A stretch of 64,000 nt of DNA from the NCBI RefSeq assembly GCF_031200575.1, contig NZ_CP133597.1:310001-374000 (forward strand), in the 5' to 3' direction. Source of the DNA: Ferroplasma sp. GTDB lineage: Archaea > Thermoplasmatota > Thermoplasmata > Thermoplasmatales > Thermoplasmataceae. The translations under genes and the position numbers were made by a program. Below, in pieces: positions 9,713 through 19,229 of this stretch. Position 1 is the first letter of the stretch; every line of letters starts with the position of its first letter. The notes under the pieces are model-generated. The model did no database searches and was not told the DNA's origin. It saw nothing but the letters and a program-made list of their open reading frames with translations.

Positions 9713-10434
9713 TGGAAGGAAATATTAAACTTATAAGAGATGATGGACTCAGGCTGGATGGCCGTGCAACCAATGAAATGCGCCCGATTAAGATACAAAC
9801 AGGCGTTGTGGACAGGGCAGACGGATCAGCATTTATAGAATGGGGTGCAAACAAGATTATTGTGGCAGTTTATGTACGGGAAGCATACCCGAAGCATGCA
9901 CAGAATATAGACCGCGCAATAGTAAAGGCAAGATACAATATGTCAGGCTATTCTGTGGAGGAAAGGAAGCGCCCGGGCCCGGACAGGAGAACCATGGAAA
10001 TATCAAAGGTGGTTTCTGAGGCACTTTCATCTGCTATTGTACTGGAAAAACTTCCCAGGGCAGAGGTGGATGTTTTTATTCAGGTTCTTGAGGCCGATGC
10101 AGGTACAAGAATAGCCAGCCTTACTGCCTCCTCTGTGGCAGTGGCAGATGCAGGAGTTCCCATGAGGGATCTTGTGGTTGGCTGCACAGCTGGAAAGGCG
10201 GATGGTAAAATTGTTCTTGATCTCTCCAAGGATGAGGATAATTTTGGGCAGGCCGATATACCCATGGCAATCCTGCCAAGAACAGGCAAGGTTGTCCTGC
10301 TTCAGCTTGATGGGGATGTTACAGAGGAAGAATTTAATCAGGCCACTTCAATGATGATGGAGGCAATGCCACGCATTTCAGAAATACAGAGGAATGCATT
10401 GATGGATAAATACAGTTTAGAGGATGGTGAATAA
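9712..10434 (+). CDS. rrp41: Exosome catalytic subunit Rrp41
   Basis: 240 residues, RNase PH fold. DDGLRLDGRATNEMRPI is the family N-terminus; GSAFIEWGANKIIVAVY and RPGPDRRTMEISKVV (RNA-binding and phosphate-binding Arg) follow; LDLSKDEDNFGQADIPMA holds the catalytic Asp pair. It performs phosphorolytic 3'-5' RNA degradation and tailing, active only in the hexamer with Rrp42. It overlaps rrp4 by one base, and its stop overlaps the ribosome site of rrp42. Confidence 0.97.
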   Translation: MEGNIKLIRDDGLRLDGRATNEMRPIKIQTGVVDRADGSAFIEWGANKIIVAVYVREAYPKHAQNIDRAIVKARYNMSGYSVEERKRPGPDRRTMEISKVVSEALSSAIVLEKLPRAEVDVFIQVLEADAGTRIASLTASSVAVADAGVPMRDLVVGCTAGKADGKIVLDLSKDEDNFGQADIPMAILPRTGKVVLLQLDGDVTEEEFNQATSMMMEAMPRISEIQRNALMDKYSLEDGE

Positions 10435-10435
10435 A

Positions 10436-11218
10436 ATGCCTATGGATGCAAGTGCAGTATTATCAGAAATCAGAAAAGGATTCATACTTGAAAGTATAAA
10501 AACAGGAAAGCGCCTGGATGGAAGGCGCCTGGATGATTACAGGGAAATAAAGATAACAGAAAATTTTGTGCCAAAGGCAGCAGGTTCTGCAATGGTAGAA
10601 ATAGGGAAGACAAAGGTTGTGGCAGGCATAAAGGTGGAGGAGGGAGACCCATTTGAGGATTCTCCGGACAGTGGCGTCATGGCCCTCAACATAGAGCTGC
10701 TCCCCATGGCATTCCCAACCTTTGAATCAGGCCCTCCAAGTGAGCAGGCAATAGAGTACTCCAGAGTTGTGGACAGGGGTATCAGGGAAAGCAAGATGGT
10801 AGACACATCAAAACTTGTAATAGAATCCGGTAAGCGTGTTTGGATGATATTCGTGGATATAGATGTCCTGAACTACGATGGCAATATAATAGACGCTGCA
10901 ACGCTTGCGGCTGTTACCGCATTGAAAAATACTGTTGTACCCGCCTCAAAGATCGGGCAGAAGGATTATGCGCTTCCGGTCAATGCAACGCCTGTTTCTG
11001 TTACAATGGTAAAAATTGGGGATGAACTTGTGTGTGATCCAGATCTGGAAGAGGAACAGGTTTCAAATGGCAGGATTACCGTTACAATCTCAGAGGATCA
11101 TAATATACATGCAATGCAGAAGGGTGATATAGGAGAATTCTCCCTTGATGAAATAAGGAAAGCTATAAAAACATCAAGTAATATAGGTAACAAGTTAAGG
11201 GAAACATATTTAAGGTGA
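10436..11218 (+). CDS. rrp42: Exosome ring subunit Rrp42
   Basis: 260 residues from the ATG at 10436. An upstream in-frame ATG at 10424 is rejected because GGTGA (10426-10430) lies 5 nt before 10436 and is a good ribosome site. [16 protein letters not shown] and [16 protein letters not shown] are RNase PH-fold motifs; the active-site Asp pair seen in Rrp41 is not conserved at the matching place, as expected for this non-catalytic partner. It alternates with Rrp41 in the six-membered exosome ring. Confidence 0.96.
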   Translation: MPMDASAVLSEIRKGFILESIKTGKRLDGRRLDDYREIKITENFVPKAAGSAMVEIGKTKVVAGIKVEEGDPFEDSPDSGVMALNIELLPMAFPTFESGPPSEQAIEYSRVVDRGIRESKMVDTSKLVIESGKRVWMIFVDIDVLNYDGNIIDAATLAAVTALKNTVVPASKIGQKDYALPVNATPVSVTMVKIGDELVCDPDLEEEQVSNGRITVTISEDHNIHAMQKGDIGEFSLDEIRKAIKTSSNIGNKLRETYLR

Positions 11219-11222
11219 ATAT

Positions 11223-11480
11223 ATGACAAAACACACAGTAAAAGTAGGGGCCTCTGGTCGTTTTGGTCCAAGGTACGGTGTTACGGTAAGAAAGGCATGG
11301 AATAAGGTCTACAAGCAGAAAACCAGTTTCTATATATGCCCTTCATGTAAGCAGAAAAAGGTAAAGAGAGTTGCCAATGGGATATGGGAATGCAGGCATT
11401 GCGGCTATAAATTTGCCGGTGGGTCCTATACACCGGAATATAGCAGCGAGACTGTAAAGGAGATAAACAACCATGTATAA
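11223..11480 (+). CDS. rpl37ae: Ribosomal protein L37ae (eL43)
   Basis: 85 residues, basic N-terminus and one zinc ribbon: CPSCKQKK near residue 39 and [11 protein letters not shown] near 57, the four Cys that bind zinc. It is a component of the large subunit near the E site. It follows rrp42 by 4 bp and its stop overlaps the rpoP start, a placement shared with many archaeal exosome operons. Confidence 0.96.
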   Translation: MTKHTVKVGASGRFGPRYGVTVRKAWNKVYKQKTSFYICPSCKQKKVKRVANGIWECRHCGYKFAGGSYTPEYSSETVKEINNHV

Positions 11481-11604
11481 ATGTATAAGATGTGGTAGAC
11501 AGCTTGAAAAATCATTCGGAACCACTGATATCGAATGTGAATGTGGTTCAAGAGTTTTTATCAAGGAAAGGCCCAGCATTGAAAAAGTTGTGAAGGCCAG
11601 ATAA
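11473..11604 (+). CDS. rpoP: RNA polymerase subunit P (Rpb12/RpoP)
   Basis: A 43-residue protein. It begins [15 protein letters not shown] and continues with [13 protein letters not shown]; the four Cys form a single zinc ribbon as in Rpb12. The start ATG overlaps the last 8 bases of the L37ae gene in another frame, so the two are coupled. The subunit helps assemble the Rpo3/Rpo10/Rpo11 platform of archaeal RNA polymerase. A run of T follows the stop and may act as a terminator. Confidence 0.94.
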   Translation: MYKCIRCGRQLEKSFGTTDIECECGSRVFIKERPSIEKVVKAR

Positions 11605-11617
11605 TTTTTTTATTTTT

Positions 11618-12760
11618 ATGAACGATATTCAGGACTTATTCTCAAATAAACTTTGCATGAGATGCACCGGCAGAATTTTCGCCTCCATTGATACTGGATT
11701 GACAGACTATGATCGGGGCCAGAAACTGGTATTCACTTACCGGGCATTTTTCGGGGAGATTGATATTCCTGAAAAATGTTATATATGCAACGGAATCTTC
11801 AGTAACCTGGACATGTATCTGAACATGGCAGTTGATGCCATAGGCAGCATGGAGTACAGCACATTTTTGATAGGATCCAAGTTCGACCCGGATATACTGA
11901 TTCAGGAGCAGAAAATACAGAACAAATACGGGAATAAGGGTGAAAGCATAAAGAAAGAATTCAACCGCGAGTTCGGAAAATATTTCTCTGATCATACAGG
12001 GAAAGAATTCTCTAAAAATCCTGATATACTGATTGAAATAAATACTGTGTATGACAGTGTGAGCCTAATAGTTAGACCTCTTTACATATATGGGACATAC
12101 TTAAAAAAACGCCGGGACATACCACAGACAAGGTGGATAAACGGCACTGGTGATTCAATAGAATCTGTGATAGGTGAATTGCTGTTAAAATATACCGGCG
12201 GGAAAAATTACAAGCTTCACGGTTCAGGGAGGGAGGATGTGGATGTTATGATGCTCGGCAATGGACGTGAATTTGTAATGGAAGTAGATGATCCTGTGTA
12301 CAGGGATATAAATCTGGAAGAGTTCATGAATGCGGTTAACCTGTCTGATTCAGGGGTATACATTTCCAATGTTGAATTTTCCAGCAAAAATAAAATCCGG
12401 GAAATAAAGGAAGCAGCGTATGATAAGATATATATGGCAACGGTGGAATGCGATGAGAATATATCCAGAGATAAAATGGAAAATACCGCCAATCAATTCA
12501 AAAATCTTGTAATTTCACAGAGAACCCCAACAAGAGTAATTGGAAATCGTGCTGACCTAATAAGAAAAAAAGAAATAAAATATATAAATATAGAAGATAT
12601 ACATGATAAGGAAGCCACAATAAAAATTTGTTCCCAGTCAGGAACATACATTAAGGAGCTTATCAATGGGGATAATGGCAGAACAGTACCGAGCATGTCA
12701 TCTATCTATGGTAAAGAATTGAGAGTAAAAAGCCTTGATGTAATAAAAATAATGAGGTGA
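11618..12760 (+). CDS. pus10: tRNA pseudouridine synthase Pus10
   Basis: 380 residues. An N-terminal zinc module (CMRCTGRIFA near 14, CYICNGIF near 55) and THUMP-like region precede the catalytic domain, where GSGREDVDVMMLGNGREF (about 205) carries the catalytic Asp. Pus10 makes pseudouridine at positions 54 and 55 of archaeal tRNA. The gene starts the second translation/transcription operon of the window, followed by L21e after 6 bp with GGTGA as ribosome site for that gene. Confidence 0.94.
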   Translation: MNDIQDLFSNKLCMRCTGRIFASIDTGLTDYDRGQKLVFTYRAFFGEIDIPEKCYICNGIFSNLDMYLNMAVDAIGSMEYSTFLIGSKFDPDILIQEQKIQNKYGNKGESIKKEFNREFGKYFSDHTGKEFSKNPDILIEINTVYDSVSLIVRPLYIYGTYLKKRRDIPQTRWINGTGDSIESVIGELLLKYTGGKNYKLHGSGREDVDVMMLGNGREFVMEVDDPVYRDINLEEFMNAVNLSDSGVYISNVEFSSKNKIREIKEAAYDKIYMATVECDENISRDKMENTANQFKNLVISQRTPTRVIGNRADLIRKKEIKYINIEDIHDKEATIKICSQSGTYIKELINGDNGRTVPSMSSIYGKELRVKSLDVIKIMR

Positions 12761-12766
12761 ATAAAC

Positions 12767-13063
12767 ATGACAAGAATGTCCAATGGAACCAGATCCGGTT
12801 CAAGAAGCAAGTTAACTAAGAAGATAAAACAGAGGGGTATGCCGAAGGTAAACAGCCTTTTAAAGAAATTTGAAGTGGGCGAAACAGTGGCTGTTGTAAT
12901 AGACCCAGCAATTCAGAATGGAATGCCTTTCCATAACTTCCAGGGGAGAACAGGAAAAATCATAGGTATGCAGGGAAGTTGCTACGTTTTAAAAATTAAA
13001 ATAGGCAACACCGAGAGAAAGATAATATCTGCTCCTGTCCACCTCAAGAGGTTGCCTCAATGA
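12767..13063 (+). CDS. rpl21e: Ribosomal protein L21e (eL21)
   Basis: 98 residues. The basic N-terminus (NGTRSGSRSKLTKKIKQRG) and VAVVIDPAIQNGMPFHNFQ followed by GRTGKIIG, an SH3-like barrel signature, are diagnostic. It is a large-subunit protein near 5S rRNA. Its GGTGA ribosome site overlaps the pus10 stop. The stop overlaps the rpoF start by 4 bp. Confidence 0.96.
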   Translation: MTRMSNGTRSGSRSKLTKKIKQRGMPKVNSLLKKFEVGETVAVVIDPAIQNGMPFHNFQGRTGKIIGMQGSCYVLKIKIGNTERKIISAPVHLKRLPQ

Positions 13064-13368
13064 AAATAACCTATAAAACCAACAGTGAGGTGTACGATTT
13101 ATTAGCAGGCATGGAAGACAGAACCCCCACGGAGAACGCCACCCTCGCATACGTTGAGAAATTTTTAAAGTATGGCCGTGATACCGACATTGCACAGCTT
13201 TATGCTGATATTGGGAAGGTACATAGATTTTCAAGGGAAGTAATAACAAAAATAATTGACATCAAACCTGCAACCCCCGAGGAATTGATAGCCATATTGA
13301 ACTCATATAATATCAACGTTGATAACAAAGTTTTAGATAGTATATTAGATATACTCAAGGGTTTGTAA
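13060..13368 (+). CDS. rpoF: RNA polymerase subunit F (Rpo4/Rpb4)
   Basis: 102 residues, mostly helical, with the HRDC-like C-terminal half ending KPATPEELIAILNSYNIN. The family identification rests on that segment, on TPTENATLAYVEKFLKYG and on the L21e-rpoF-DUF655-ksgA gene order found across archaea. With Rpo7 it forms the stalk of RNA polymerase, which binds emerging RNA. Confidence 0.9.
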   Translation: MKITYKTNSEVYDLLAGMEDRTPTENATLAYVEKFLKYGRDTDIAQLYADIGKVHRFSREVITKIIDIKPATPEELIAILNSYNINVDNKVLDSILDILKGL

Positions 13369-13917
13369 ATGGAAGAATATGCTTATATAATCGATTATCT
13401 GCCACAGGGCAGGGCAGAAGATAAAAATTTCAGGAAGTCGCCGCTCATAATAGCAATAGGGGAAAATGAATTCAAGCTTCTTGAAATCGTTCCAAAACCT
13501 GATGCCGTAATTACAGTTGGAGACAGGATATATATAGGGAAATCTCCAGAAAAAAGGGACAAAATTATTTCGATAAAAAGGAGGATCACATTTAAGGAGC
13601 TAACCAGCGCTGCCGTAAGCGAACTGCCATATGCAATAGAGAATATAATAGATGGAAACCAGAAGAGATTTATTGATTTCTTCAATAATGCCGAGGCTGT
13701 TAATACAAGAATGCATACCCTTGAGCTCCTTCCCGGGCTGGGTAACAAGAGCATGTGGGCCATCCTTGAAGAACGGAAAAATGGGCCATTCACCTCATTT
13801 GATGATATTATGGAACGGGTGAAGAGCGTGCATAACCCGAAAAAGATGATCGTTAACAGGATCATGGACGAACTGCAGAACAGATACGAGAAATATAAGT
13901 TATTTGTTGCAAAATGA
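13369..13917 (+). CDS. DUF655 RNA-binding-like protein
   Basis: 182 residues starting immediately after the rpoF stop. EEYAYIIDYLPQGRAEDK at the N-terminus followed by a small beta-barrel with GDRIYIGK, and a C-terminal helix-hairpin-helix-like LELLPGLGNKSMWAILEER, are hallmarks of DUF655. The fold suggests nucleic-acid binding and the constant position between rpoF and ksgA suggests a role in RNA polymerase or ribosome assembly, but function is unproven. It overlaps ksgA by 4 bp. Confidence 0.93.
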   Translation: MEEYAYIIDYLPQGRAEDKNFRKSPLIIAIGENEFKLLEIVPKPDAVITVGDRIYIGKSPEKRDKIISIKRRITFKELTSAAVSELPYAIENIIDGNQKRFIDFFNNAEAVNTRMHTLELLPGLGNKSMWAILEERKNGPFTSFDDIMERVKSVHNPKKMIVNRIMDELQNRYEKYKLFVAK

Positions 13918-14633
13918 CCGGAAATTTTCCCAAAAAATTCGGGCAGGTTTTTTTACGGGATAAGAATATTGCGGCCAAGGAGATAAGGTTACTGGCAATT
14001 AAGGACGGTGATGAGGTTCTTGAAATAGGCCCGGGAGATGGAATACTTACGGATATACTTCTTTCATATCCTGTAAAACTTACTGCAGTTGAACCTGATC
14101 ATAGATTTTACGAAAGCCTTGCAATAAAGCATGCAGAATCCATTTATACAGGTAAGTTTAAAATTCTAAAAGAAAGTTTCCTGGATATCCAGCCTGCAAA
14201 TTATAGCCACATAATAGGAAATATACCTTACAATATATCATCGCAAATACTTTTCCACTTGCTGGATTTTAACTTTGAATCGGCAGTAATGATGGTCCAG
14301 AAAGAATTCGCATTAAGGCTGGTTGCCAAACCTGGCACAAAAGATTATTCCAGGTTATCTGTAAACGCTGGCCTAAGGTCAAATATAAAAATAATTTCCA
14401 GTGTTAACAGGCAGGTATTCTCTCCGGTGCCCGGTGTGGATTCCTCAATAATAGAAATCAGGAAAAAACCCTACGATATTGATATAAAAAATTTTGATGC
14501 ATTTCTGATAAAAATATTTACAATGAGAAGAAAAAAATTATCAACAATACTAAATTATAACGGGCCTTTCTCAGAAAAGAGGCCCGGGGAACTCACAATA
14601 GACCAGTTAATTATGGTTTACTCCCGGATATAG
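13914..14633 (+). CDS. rsmA: rRNA adenine dimethyltransferase KsgA/Dim1
   Basis: 239 residues. GQVFLRDKNIAAKEI leads into the SAM-binding VLEIGPGDGILTDIL; NIPYNISSQILFHLL is the catalytic motif IV (N-x-P-Y); VQKEFALRLVAKPG and FSPVPGVDSSII follow. It dimethylates two adjacent adenines in the 3'-terminal helix of 16S rRNA late in small-subunit assembly. The C-terminal domain is shorter than in bacterial KsgA. The 3' end overlaps the convergent SPFH gene by 23 bp. Confidence 0.96.
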   Translation: MTGNFPKKFGQVFLRDKNIAAKEIRLLAIKDGDEVLEIGPGDGILTDILLSYPVKLTAVEPDHRFYESLAIKHAESIYTGKFKILKESFLDIQPANYSHIIGNIPYNISSQILFHLLDFNFESAVMMVQKEFALRLVAKPGTKDYSRLSVNAGLRSNIKIISSVNRQVFSPVPGVDSSIIEIRKKPYDIDIKNFDAFLIKIFTMRRKKLSTILNYNGPFSEKRPGELTIDQLIMVYSRI

Positions 14634-15456
14634 TGCTGTTGCCAACATTTCCGGTACTCTTGCTCAATATATTATTCAGCGCGGTTGCTGTAAAGAACTG
14701 TGATGTATCTCCTACTGTGGGTACATTTTGAGGTATCATTATAAGAGATCCCTTTCCTTCAAGCCCGATCTGGTATACTATATCCATCCATCTCAGCTGG
14801 AAGGCTGTTGGATTGTTTGCATACTGTTTGGCTGCATCAACCATTTTACCGGCTGCCTCTACCTCTGCCAGTGCAAGTGTTACCCTGGACCTTCTTTCCC
14901 TCTCAGCAGCAGCCTGCCTGGACATTGCGTCCTGCAGTGTCTGCGGTACAAGGACATCCCTGATTTCCACGGATGAGACCTTCACTCCCCAGTGCTCTGT
15001 TTTCTCATCAATTATCTGCCTTGCCGCCTCACCTATTTTCTCCCTCTCTGACAGTATTTCATCGAAAGATGATTTTCCCAGGACCTCCCTCAATGTTGTC
15101 TGTGCTGCAAGCTGTGTTGCTGCTGCATAATTCTCAACATTAAGCACTGCCTTGTCCGGGTCGATTATCTGGAAATACATAACTGCATCAACATTTACCG
15201 GAACGTTATCCTGTGTAAATGTAGACTCTGTCTTAAACGCAACCGCCTGTATTCTCGTTGATAAAACTACTGTAATCTTACTTATAATTGGCGTCACATA
15301 AACAATTCCAGGCCCCTTCAATCCCGTGTATCTTCCAAGTGTTAAAACCGGTGCCCTCTGCCATTCCTTTAATATATGTATACCAGAGAGTATAACTGCA
15401 ACAATTATTATCAGGACAAGAATTAATATCACTTCTCCCACATCTATAGCTACCAT
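14611..15456 (-). CDS. SPFH/Band 7 stomatin-like membrane protein (slipin)
   Basis: 281 residues. There is one N-terminal membrane helix (about 8-25), then an SPFH domain (GRYTGLKGPGIVYVTPII through VDAVMYFQIIDP) and a coiled, Ala-rich segment DAMSRQAAAERERRSRV (about 180-200). The C-terminus is Ser/Asn/Gly-rich. Slipins form rings on membrane microdomains and in archaea are often paired with an NfeD/STOPP protease; no such partner is adjacent here. The SppA-type peptidase in this window (38088) is far away. Confidence 0.93.
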   Translation of the reverse strand: MVAIDVGEVILILVLIIIVAVILSGIHILKEWQRAPVLTLGRYTGLKGPGIVYVTPIISKITVVLSTRIQAVAFKTESTFTQDNVPVNVDAVMYFQIIDPDKAVLNVENYAAATQLAAQTTLREVLGKSSFDEILSEREKIGEAARQIIDEKTEHWGVKVSSVEIRDVLVPQTLQDAMSRQAAAERERRSRVTLALAEVEAAGKMVDAAKQYANNPTAFQLRWMDIVYQIGLEGKGSLIMIPQNVPTVGDTSQFFTATALNNILSKSTGNVGNSTISGSKP

Positions 15457-15573
15457 ACTATAACAACGAGAAGTTCTATTTAAATATTTTTAATAAACCA
15501 TTTAAACTATAATACTTTCATGGCAGAAAAAACAATTTTAAATCGTTAATCAACGAATTATCTAACGTGAATT

Positions 15574-15584
15574 TTTATATATTT
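15574..15584 (+). promoter_or_regulatory. TATA box of the mevalonate operon
   Basis: TTTATATATTT is centred about 24 nt before the HMG-CoA synthase ATG at 15602, with no ribosome site between, predicting a leaderless message for the operon's first gene while the two following genes have GGTGA-type sites. Confidence 0.6.
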
Positions 15585-15601
15585 CCTAATACTATCCACT
15601 T

Positions 15602-16657
15602 ATGTCTGGAATAGTTAGTTACGGTTCATATGTTCCTGTATACAGAATTAAACCCGAGGAAATTGCCAGAATATGGGGCGATGATCCGGAAAAAATGAAA
15701 AACAATCTCTTTATACTGAGCAAATCAGTGCCTGCACCGGATGAGGACGTTGCCACAATTTCTGTGGAGGCGGCAAGGAATGCCCTGAAGCGAAAAAAGA
15801 TAAATCCTCATGATATTGGTGCCATTTATGTCGGATCAGAATCCCATCCGTACGCTGTAAAACCCACAGCAACGGTTGTTGCAGCCGCTATAGGGATGCC
15901 GCTGGAATATTTCGCTGCTGATTATGAATTTGCCTGCAAGGCCGGTACCGCAGGAATGCAGAATGTAAAGGCAATGGTTGATGCCAATTATATAAAATAC
16001 GGATTTGCCATAGGGTCAGACACATCACAGGGTGCCCCGGGAGATGCCCTTGAATACAGCGCATCAGCAGGAGGTACAGCCATGCTTATTGGCAAGGATG
16101 ATGTTATTGCAGAAATCAACGATACTTTATCTGTATCAACCGATACACCTGATTTCTGGAGAAGAGAAGGAGAGCCATATCCAAGGCACGGTGAAAGATT
16201 TACCGGCGAACCTGGTTATTTCAAACATGTTGTTGCTGCGGCAAAGGCCATGATGTCAAGAATGGGGACAAAGAGCAGTGACTATGATTACGTTGTTTTC
16301 CACCAGCCCAATGGGAAATTCCCAACAAGGGTTGCAAAAATGCTGAGTTTCACTGAAGATCAGTATAAAACCGGGTTGCTTACGCCGTATATAGGAAACA
16401 CATATTCCGGGTCAACCATGACCGGGCTTTCAGCAATACTTGATGAGGCAAAGCCAGGGGATAGAATACTGGCAGTCTCCTTCGGTTCCGGGGCAGGTTC
16501 TGACGCTTTTGATATAACCATAACGGAGAACATGAAAACCTATAAGCGGGAAAACGCACCTGGTGTGAGAAAGATGATAGAGAATGTTACATTTATTGAT
16601 TATGCAATATACACAAAGTTCAGAAAAATAATTGTTATGGGTGAAAGTCTTGAGTAA
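15602..16657 (+). CDS. Hydroxymethylglutaryl-CoA synthase, archaeal type
   Basis: 351 residues, standard for archaeal HMGCS. Glu80 ([12 protein letters not shown]), Cys112 ([12 protein letters not shown]) and His234 ([15 protein letters not shown]) occupy the catalytic triad positions. It condenses acetyl-CoA with acetoacetyl-CoA to HMG-CoA, the committed carbon skeleton for archaeal isoprenoid lipids. It is first in a three-gene operon with thiolase and a DUF35 protein, proteins known from a methanogen to form a single complex that channels acetoacetyl-CoA. Its stop overlaps the start of the thiolase gene. Confidence 0.96.
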   Translation: MSGIVSYGSYVPVYRIKPEEIARIWGDDPEKMKNNLFILSKSVPAPDEDVATISVEAARNALKRKKINPHDIGAIYVGSESHPYAVKPTATVVAAAIGMPLEYFAADYEFACKAGTAGMQNVKAMVDANYIKYGFAIGSDTSQGAPGDALEYSASAGGTAMLIGKDDVIAEINDTLSVSTDTPDFWRREGEPYPRHGERFTGEPGYFKHVVAAAKAMMSRMGTKSSDYDYVVFHQPNGKFPTRVAKMLSFTEDQYKTGLLTPYIGNTYSGSTMTGLSAILDEAKPGDRILAVSFGSGAGSDAFDITITENMKTYKRENAPGVRKMIENVTFIDYAIYTKFRKIIVMGESLE

Positions 16658-17813
16658 TGAGGTATATATTATTGGAGCCGGAGAAACAAAATTCGGTGAG
16701 TTGTGGGATAAGTCTCTGAGAAACCTGGCTGTTGAGGCAGGATTGAAGGCAGTTGAAAATGCGGGCATATACTCAAAGGATGTGGATGCCATTTACGGTG
16801 CCAATTCACTGGCAGGCATTATAAATAAACAGGAAAATATTGGTGCATTGATAGCAGATTTTTCCGGTCTTTCAGCTGATGGAATCCCATCGTTGAGGGT
16901 CGAGTCGTCCACAGCTTCGGGAGCAGCTGCCCTGCGGGATGCATACCTTTCTATAAAATCTGAGGAGTATGATGTGGTGATTGTAGGAGGAGTTGAAAAA
17001 ATGACAGATATCCATGGCAGCGACATACTTGAAAAATCATCCTCCATACTTGATCGTGAATGGGAGGCCTTTTTTGGTGCCACACCTGCTGCCATGGCCG
17101 CACTGATAGCCAGAAAGTATATGCATGATTTTAATGTTGATAAGGAAGCATTATCAATGTTTTCCGTTAATGACCATCTGAACGGGTCTAGAAATCCGGA
17201 TGCACAGTTCAGGAACAAACTGACACTGCAGCAGGCCATGAACGCAACCGCCGTGGCAGACCCGCTTAATATGATGGACTGTTCCCCCCTGAGCGACGGC
17301 GCTGCAGCAGTGGTTCTTGCCTCGGAAAATTATATGAAGAAAAATAAAAAGGAGGGAGTGCACATACTGAGTTCAGCAGTGGCAGAGGACTATCTATCTG
17401 TTGGATCAAGGCAGTCAATATATACGCTCACATCCACAAAACTCGCAGCTGAAAAGGCATTCAGGAAGGCAGGCATAAAGAGGGATGACATCTCATTCAT
17501 GGAGGTGCATGATTCATTTTCAATATACGGGCTACTAGAACTTGAAGACCTGGGATTTGCAGAAAAGGGTAAGGCCAGCAAAATGGTATACGATGATATT
17601 AAACTTGAAGGGCGCCTCCCTGTAAACCCATCTGGTGGACTTAAGGCAAAGGGAGACCCTTATGGTGCAGTTGGAGTCGGGCAGGCAGTTGATGCTTACC
17701 GCCAGTTAACAGGAAAGGCGGGGGACAATCAGATAAAGGACGCAAGATATGGATTGCTGCATAACATGGCAGGCACCGGTGCCTCATCAATAATTCATAT
17801 ATTGGGTGAATAA
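16650..17813 (+). CDS. Acetoacetyl-CoA thiolase homologue with altered active site
   Basis: 387 residues from TTG at 16650, chosen because GGGTGA (16639-16644) sits 5 nt ahead; longer starts at TTG 16632 or GTG 16641 are possible. The fold is clearly SCP2-type thiolase ([48 protein letters not shown]). Two catalytic positions are changed. The usual x-C-[AG]-S-G reads STASG, placing Thr88 (codon ACA) where the nucleophilic Cys should be. The C-terminal GHP motif reads GDP, with Asp336 (GAC) for the catalytic His. In archaea this protein supplies acetoacetyl-CoA to HMGCS, and the operon position says the same here. Whether it is catalytic or only structural in the complex is open. Confidence 0.88.
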   Translation: MSNEVYIIGAGETKFGELWDKSLRNLAVEAGLKAVENAGIYSKDVDAIYGANSLAGIINKQENIGALIADFSGLSADGIPSLRVESSTASGAAALRDAYLSIKSEEYDVVIVGGVEKMTDIHGSDILEKSSSILDREWEAFFGATPAAMAALIARKYMHDFNVDKEALSMFSVNDHLNGSRNPDAQFRNKLTLQQAMNATAVADPLNMMDCSPLSDGAAAVVLASENYMKKNKKEGVHILSSAVAEDYLSVGSRQSIYTLTSTKLAAEKAFRKAGIKRDDISFMEVHDSFSIYGLLELEDLGFAEKGKASKMVYDDIKLEGRLPVNPSGGLKAKGDPYGAVGVGQAVDAYRQLTGKAGDNQIKDARYGLLHNMAGTGASSIIHILGE

Positions 17814-17815
17814 AA

Positions 17816-18217
17816 ATGACGGAACTATCAAGAATATGGAGGGAAACTGAATATAGGTATAATCTTATAGGGTATAAATGTAAAAACTGTGGGAATTCAT
17901 ATTTTCCACCCAGGGACGTATGCCCGAAATGCCATAGAGAATCCATAGGAAAAATGGAAAAGGTAAAATTCAGCGGCAATGGGGAGGTAATATCATACAC
18001 AGTTGTGCATGATGCACCACCATCCTTTAAAAGGCAGGTTCCCTATGTACTGGCACTTATAAAGCTTTCAGAAGGGCCAGTTATAACTGCCCAGATAGTT
18101 GATTCGCCTGAAGAAAATATCGATATCGGCACAAAGGTGCATATGGTATTCAGGAAAATAAGGCAGGATGGCGATAGCGGAATAATTGAGTATGGCTATA
18201 AGTTCGCAGTTAACTGA
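17816..18217 (+). CDS. DUF35 zinc-ribbon/OB-fold protein of the HMG-CoA complex
   Basis: 133 residues: an N-terminal zinc ribbon with CKNCG near 22 and CPKCH near 38, then an OB-fold with GNGEVISYTVVHDAPPSF. In the methanogen complex the homologue bridges thiolase and HMGCS and binds the shared CoA. It begins 2 bp after the thiolase stop. Its own acyl-CoA-binding role is known from family, not visible as a catalytic motif. Confidence 0.92.
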   Translation: MTELSRIWRETEYRYNLIGYKCKNCGNSYFPPRDVCPKCHRESIGKMEKVKFSGNGEVISYTVVHDAPPSFKRQVPYVLALIKLSEGPVITAQIVDSPEENIDIGTKVHMVFRKIRQDGDSGIIEYGYKFAVN

Positions 18218-18295
18218 TTGCCAAAAAATTTATAAATTTTGAATAATTTTCAAAGAAATAAAAAACACTTTTAACCATGTTGCAATTAATATTTT

Positions 18296-19111
18296 ATGAA
18301 AATGATAATAGCACATACACCTGACCCAGATGATGCATTTATGTTTTATGCCATGTTCGAACACAAAATAGAAACCTCCTTCGAATATGAACAGGTAGTG
18401 AAAGATATAGAAACACTTAATAAGGAATCAATAGACGGAAAATATGATGTAACCGCAATATCTGCGAATGGATACATGCATGTTTCTGATATATATGATC
18501 TGACAACGTCTGGAGCAAGTTTTGGCTTATCTTACGGTCCTCTGGTAATAGCCAAAAAGAATATTGATTTAAAGGGAAAGGTAATTGCCACTCCTGGAAG
18601 ATACACATCAGCTGAACTTCTATACAGAATGTTCGCACCTGAAGCAGGCGAATACAAGGAAATAAGATTCGACAGGATCGTTAATGCTATAATGAATGAT
18701 GAGGTAGATGCAGGAATTCTTATACACGATGAACAGCTCACATTCCAGGAGAAAGGCCTGGTTCCAGTACTGAAACTTTACGATGAGTGGAAGAAATACG
18801 CAGGAGACCTTCCCATACCACTAGGATTCAATGCGATCAGAAAAAATATGCCCCTTGAAAATAAACTGAAATATAAAAAGGATTTCGAAAATTCAATAAA
18901 ATATGCACAGGAACATCAGGATGACGCCGTGAAATATGCTATGAAATATTCAAGGTATGATGATTTCGAACTGGAAAAGAGGTTTATATTAATGTACGTC
19001 AATTCCCTTTCTGTAGACTTCGGGGATAAGGGCAGGGAGGCATTGACTCTCTACTATAAGAGGGCGGCAGACAGGAATATTGTGAAGCCATTTACACCCA
19101 CCATAGTTTAA
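18296..19111 (+). CDS. MqnA/MqnD-family protein, probable futalosine-pathway menaquinone enzyme
   Basis: 271 residues, periplasmic-binding-protein-like fold without a signal peptide. AHTPDPDDAFMFYAM at the N-terminus corresponds to the SPCPNDTFIF motif of MqnD (1,4-dihydroxy-6-naphthoate synthase); YDVTAISANGY, GPLVIAKKN and DAGILIHDEQLTFQEKGL are further matches. MqnD converts cyclic dehypoxanthinyl futalosine to dihydroxynaphthoate. It lies just before cytochrome bd, which oxidises quinol, a suggestive pairing. MqnA is a close relative, so the exact step is less sure than the family. CACTTTTAACC about 27 nt upstream may be the promoter. Confidence 0.8.
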   Translation: MKMIIAHTPDPDDAFMFYAMFEHKIETSFEYEQVVKDIETLNKESIDGKYDVTAISANGYMHVSDIYDLTTSGASFGLSYGPLVIAKKNIDLKGKVIATPGRYTSAELLYRMFAPEAGEYKEIRFDRIVNAIMNDEVDAGILIHDEQLTFQEKGLVPVLKLYDEWKKYAGDLPIPLGFNAIRKNMPLENKLKYKKDFENSIKYAQEHQDDAVKYAMKYSRYDDFELEKRFILMYVNSLSVDFGDKGREALTLYYKRAADRNIVKPFTPTIV

Positions 19112-19229
19112 TTTTTCATAATTGCGTTATTATGACTAAAAATTCATAGATATGATACTTTATTAATTTCTTTATTTATCAGTATAAAATTACCTTTAAA
19201 TATGACTTTGTAATTTATAAAAGATAAAC

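Noticed and set aside
13395-13865. 156-codon minus-strand frame opposite DUF655
   Set aside because: Shadow of the DUF655 gene; the sense product has clear family motifs and operon context.
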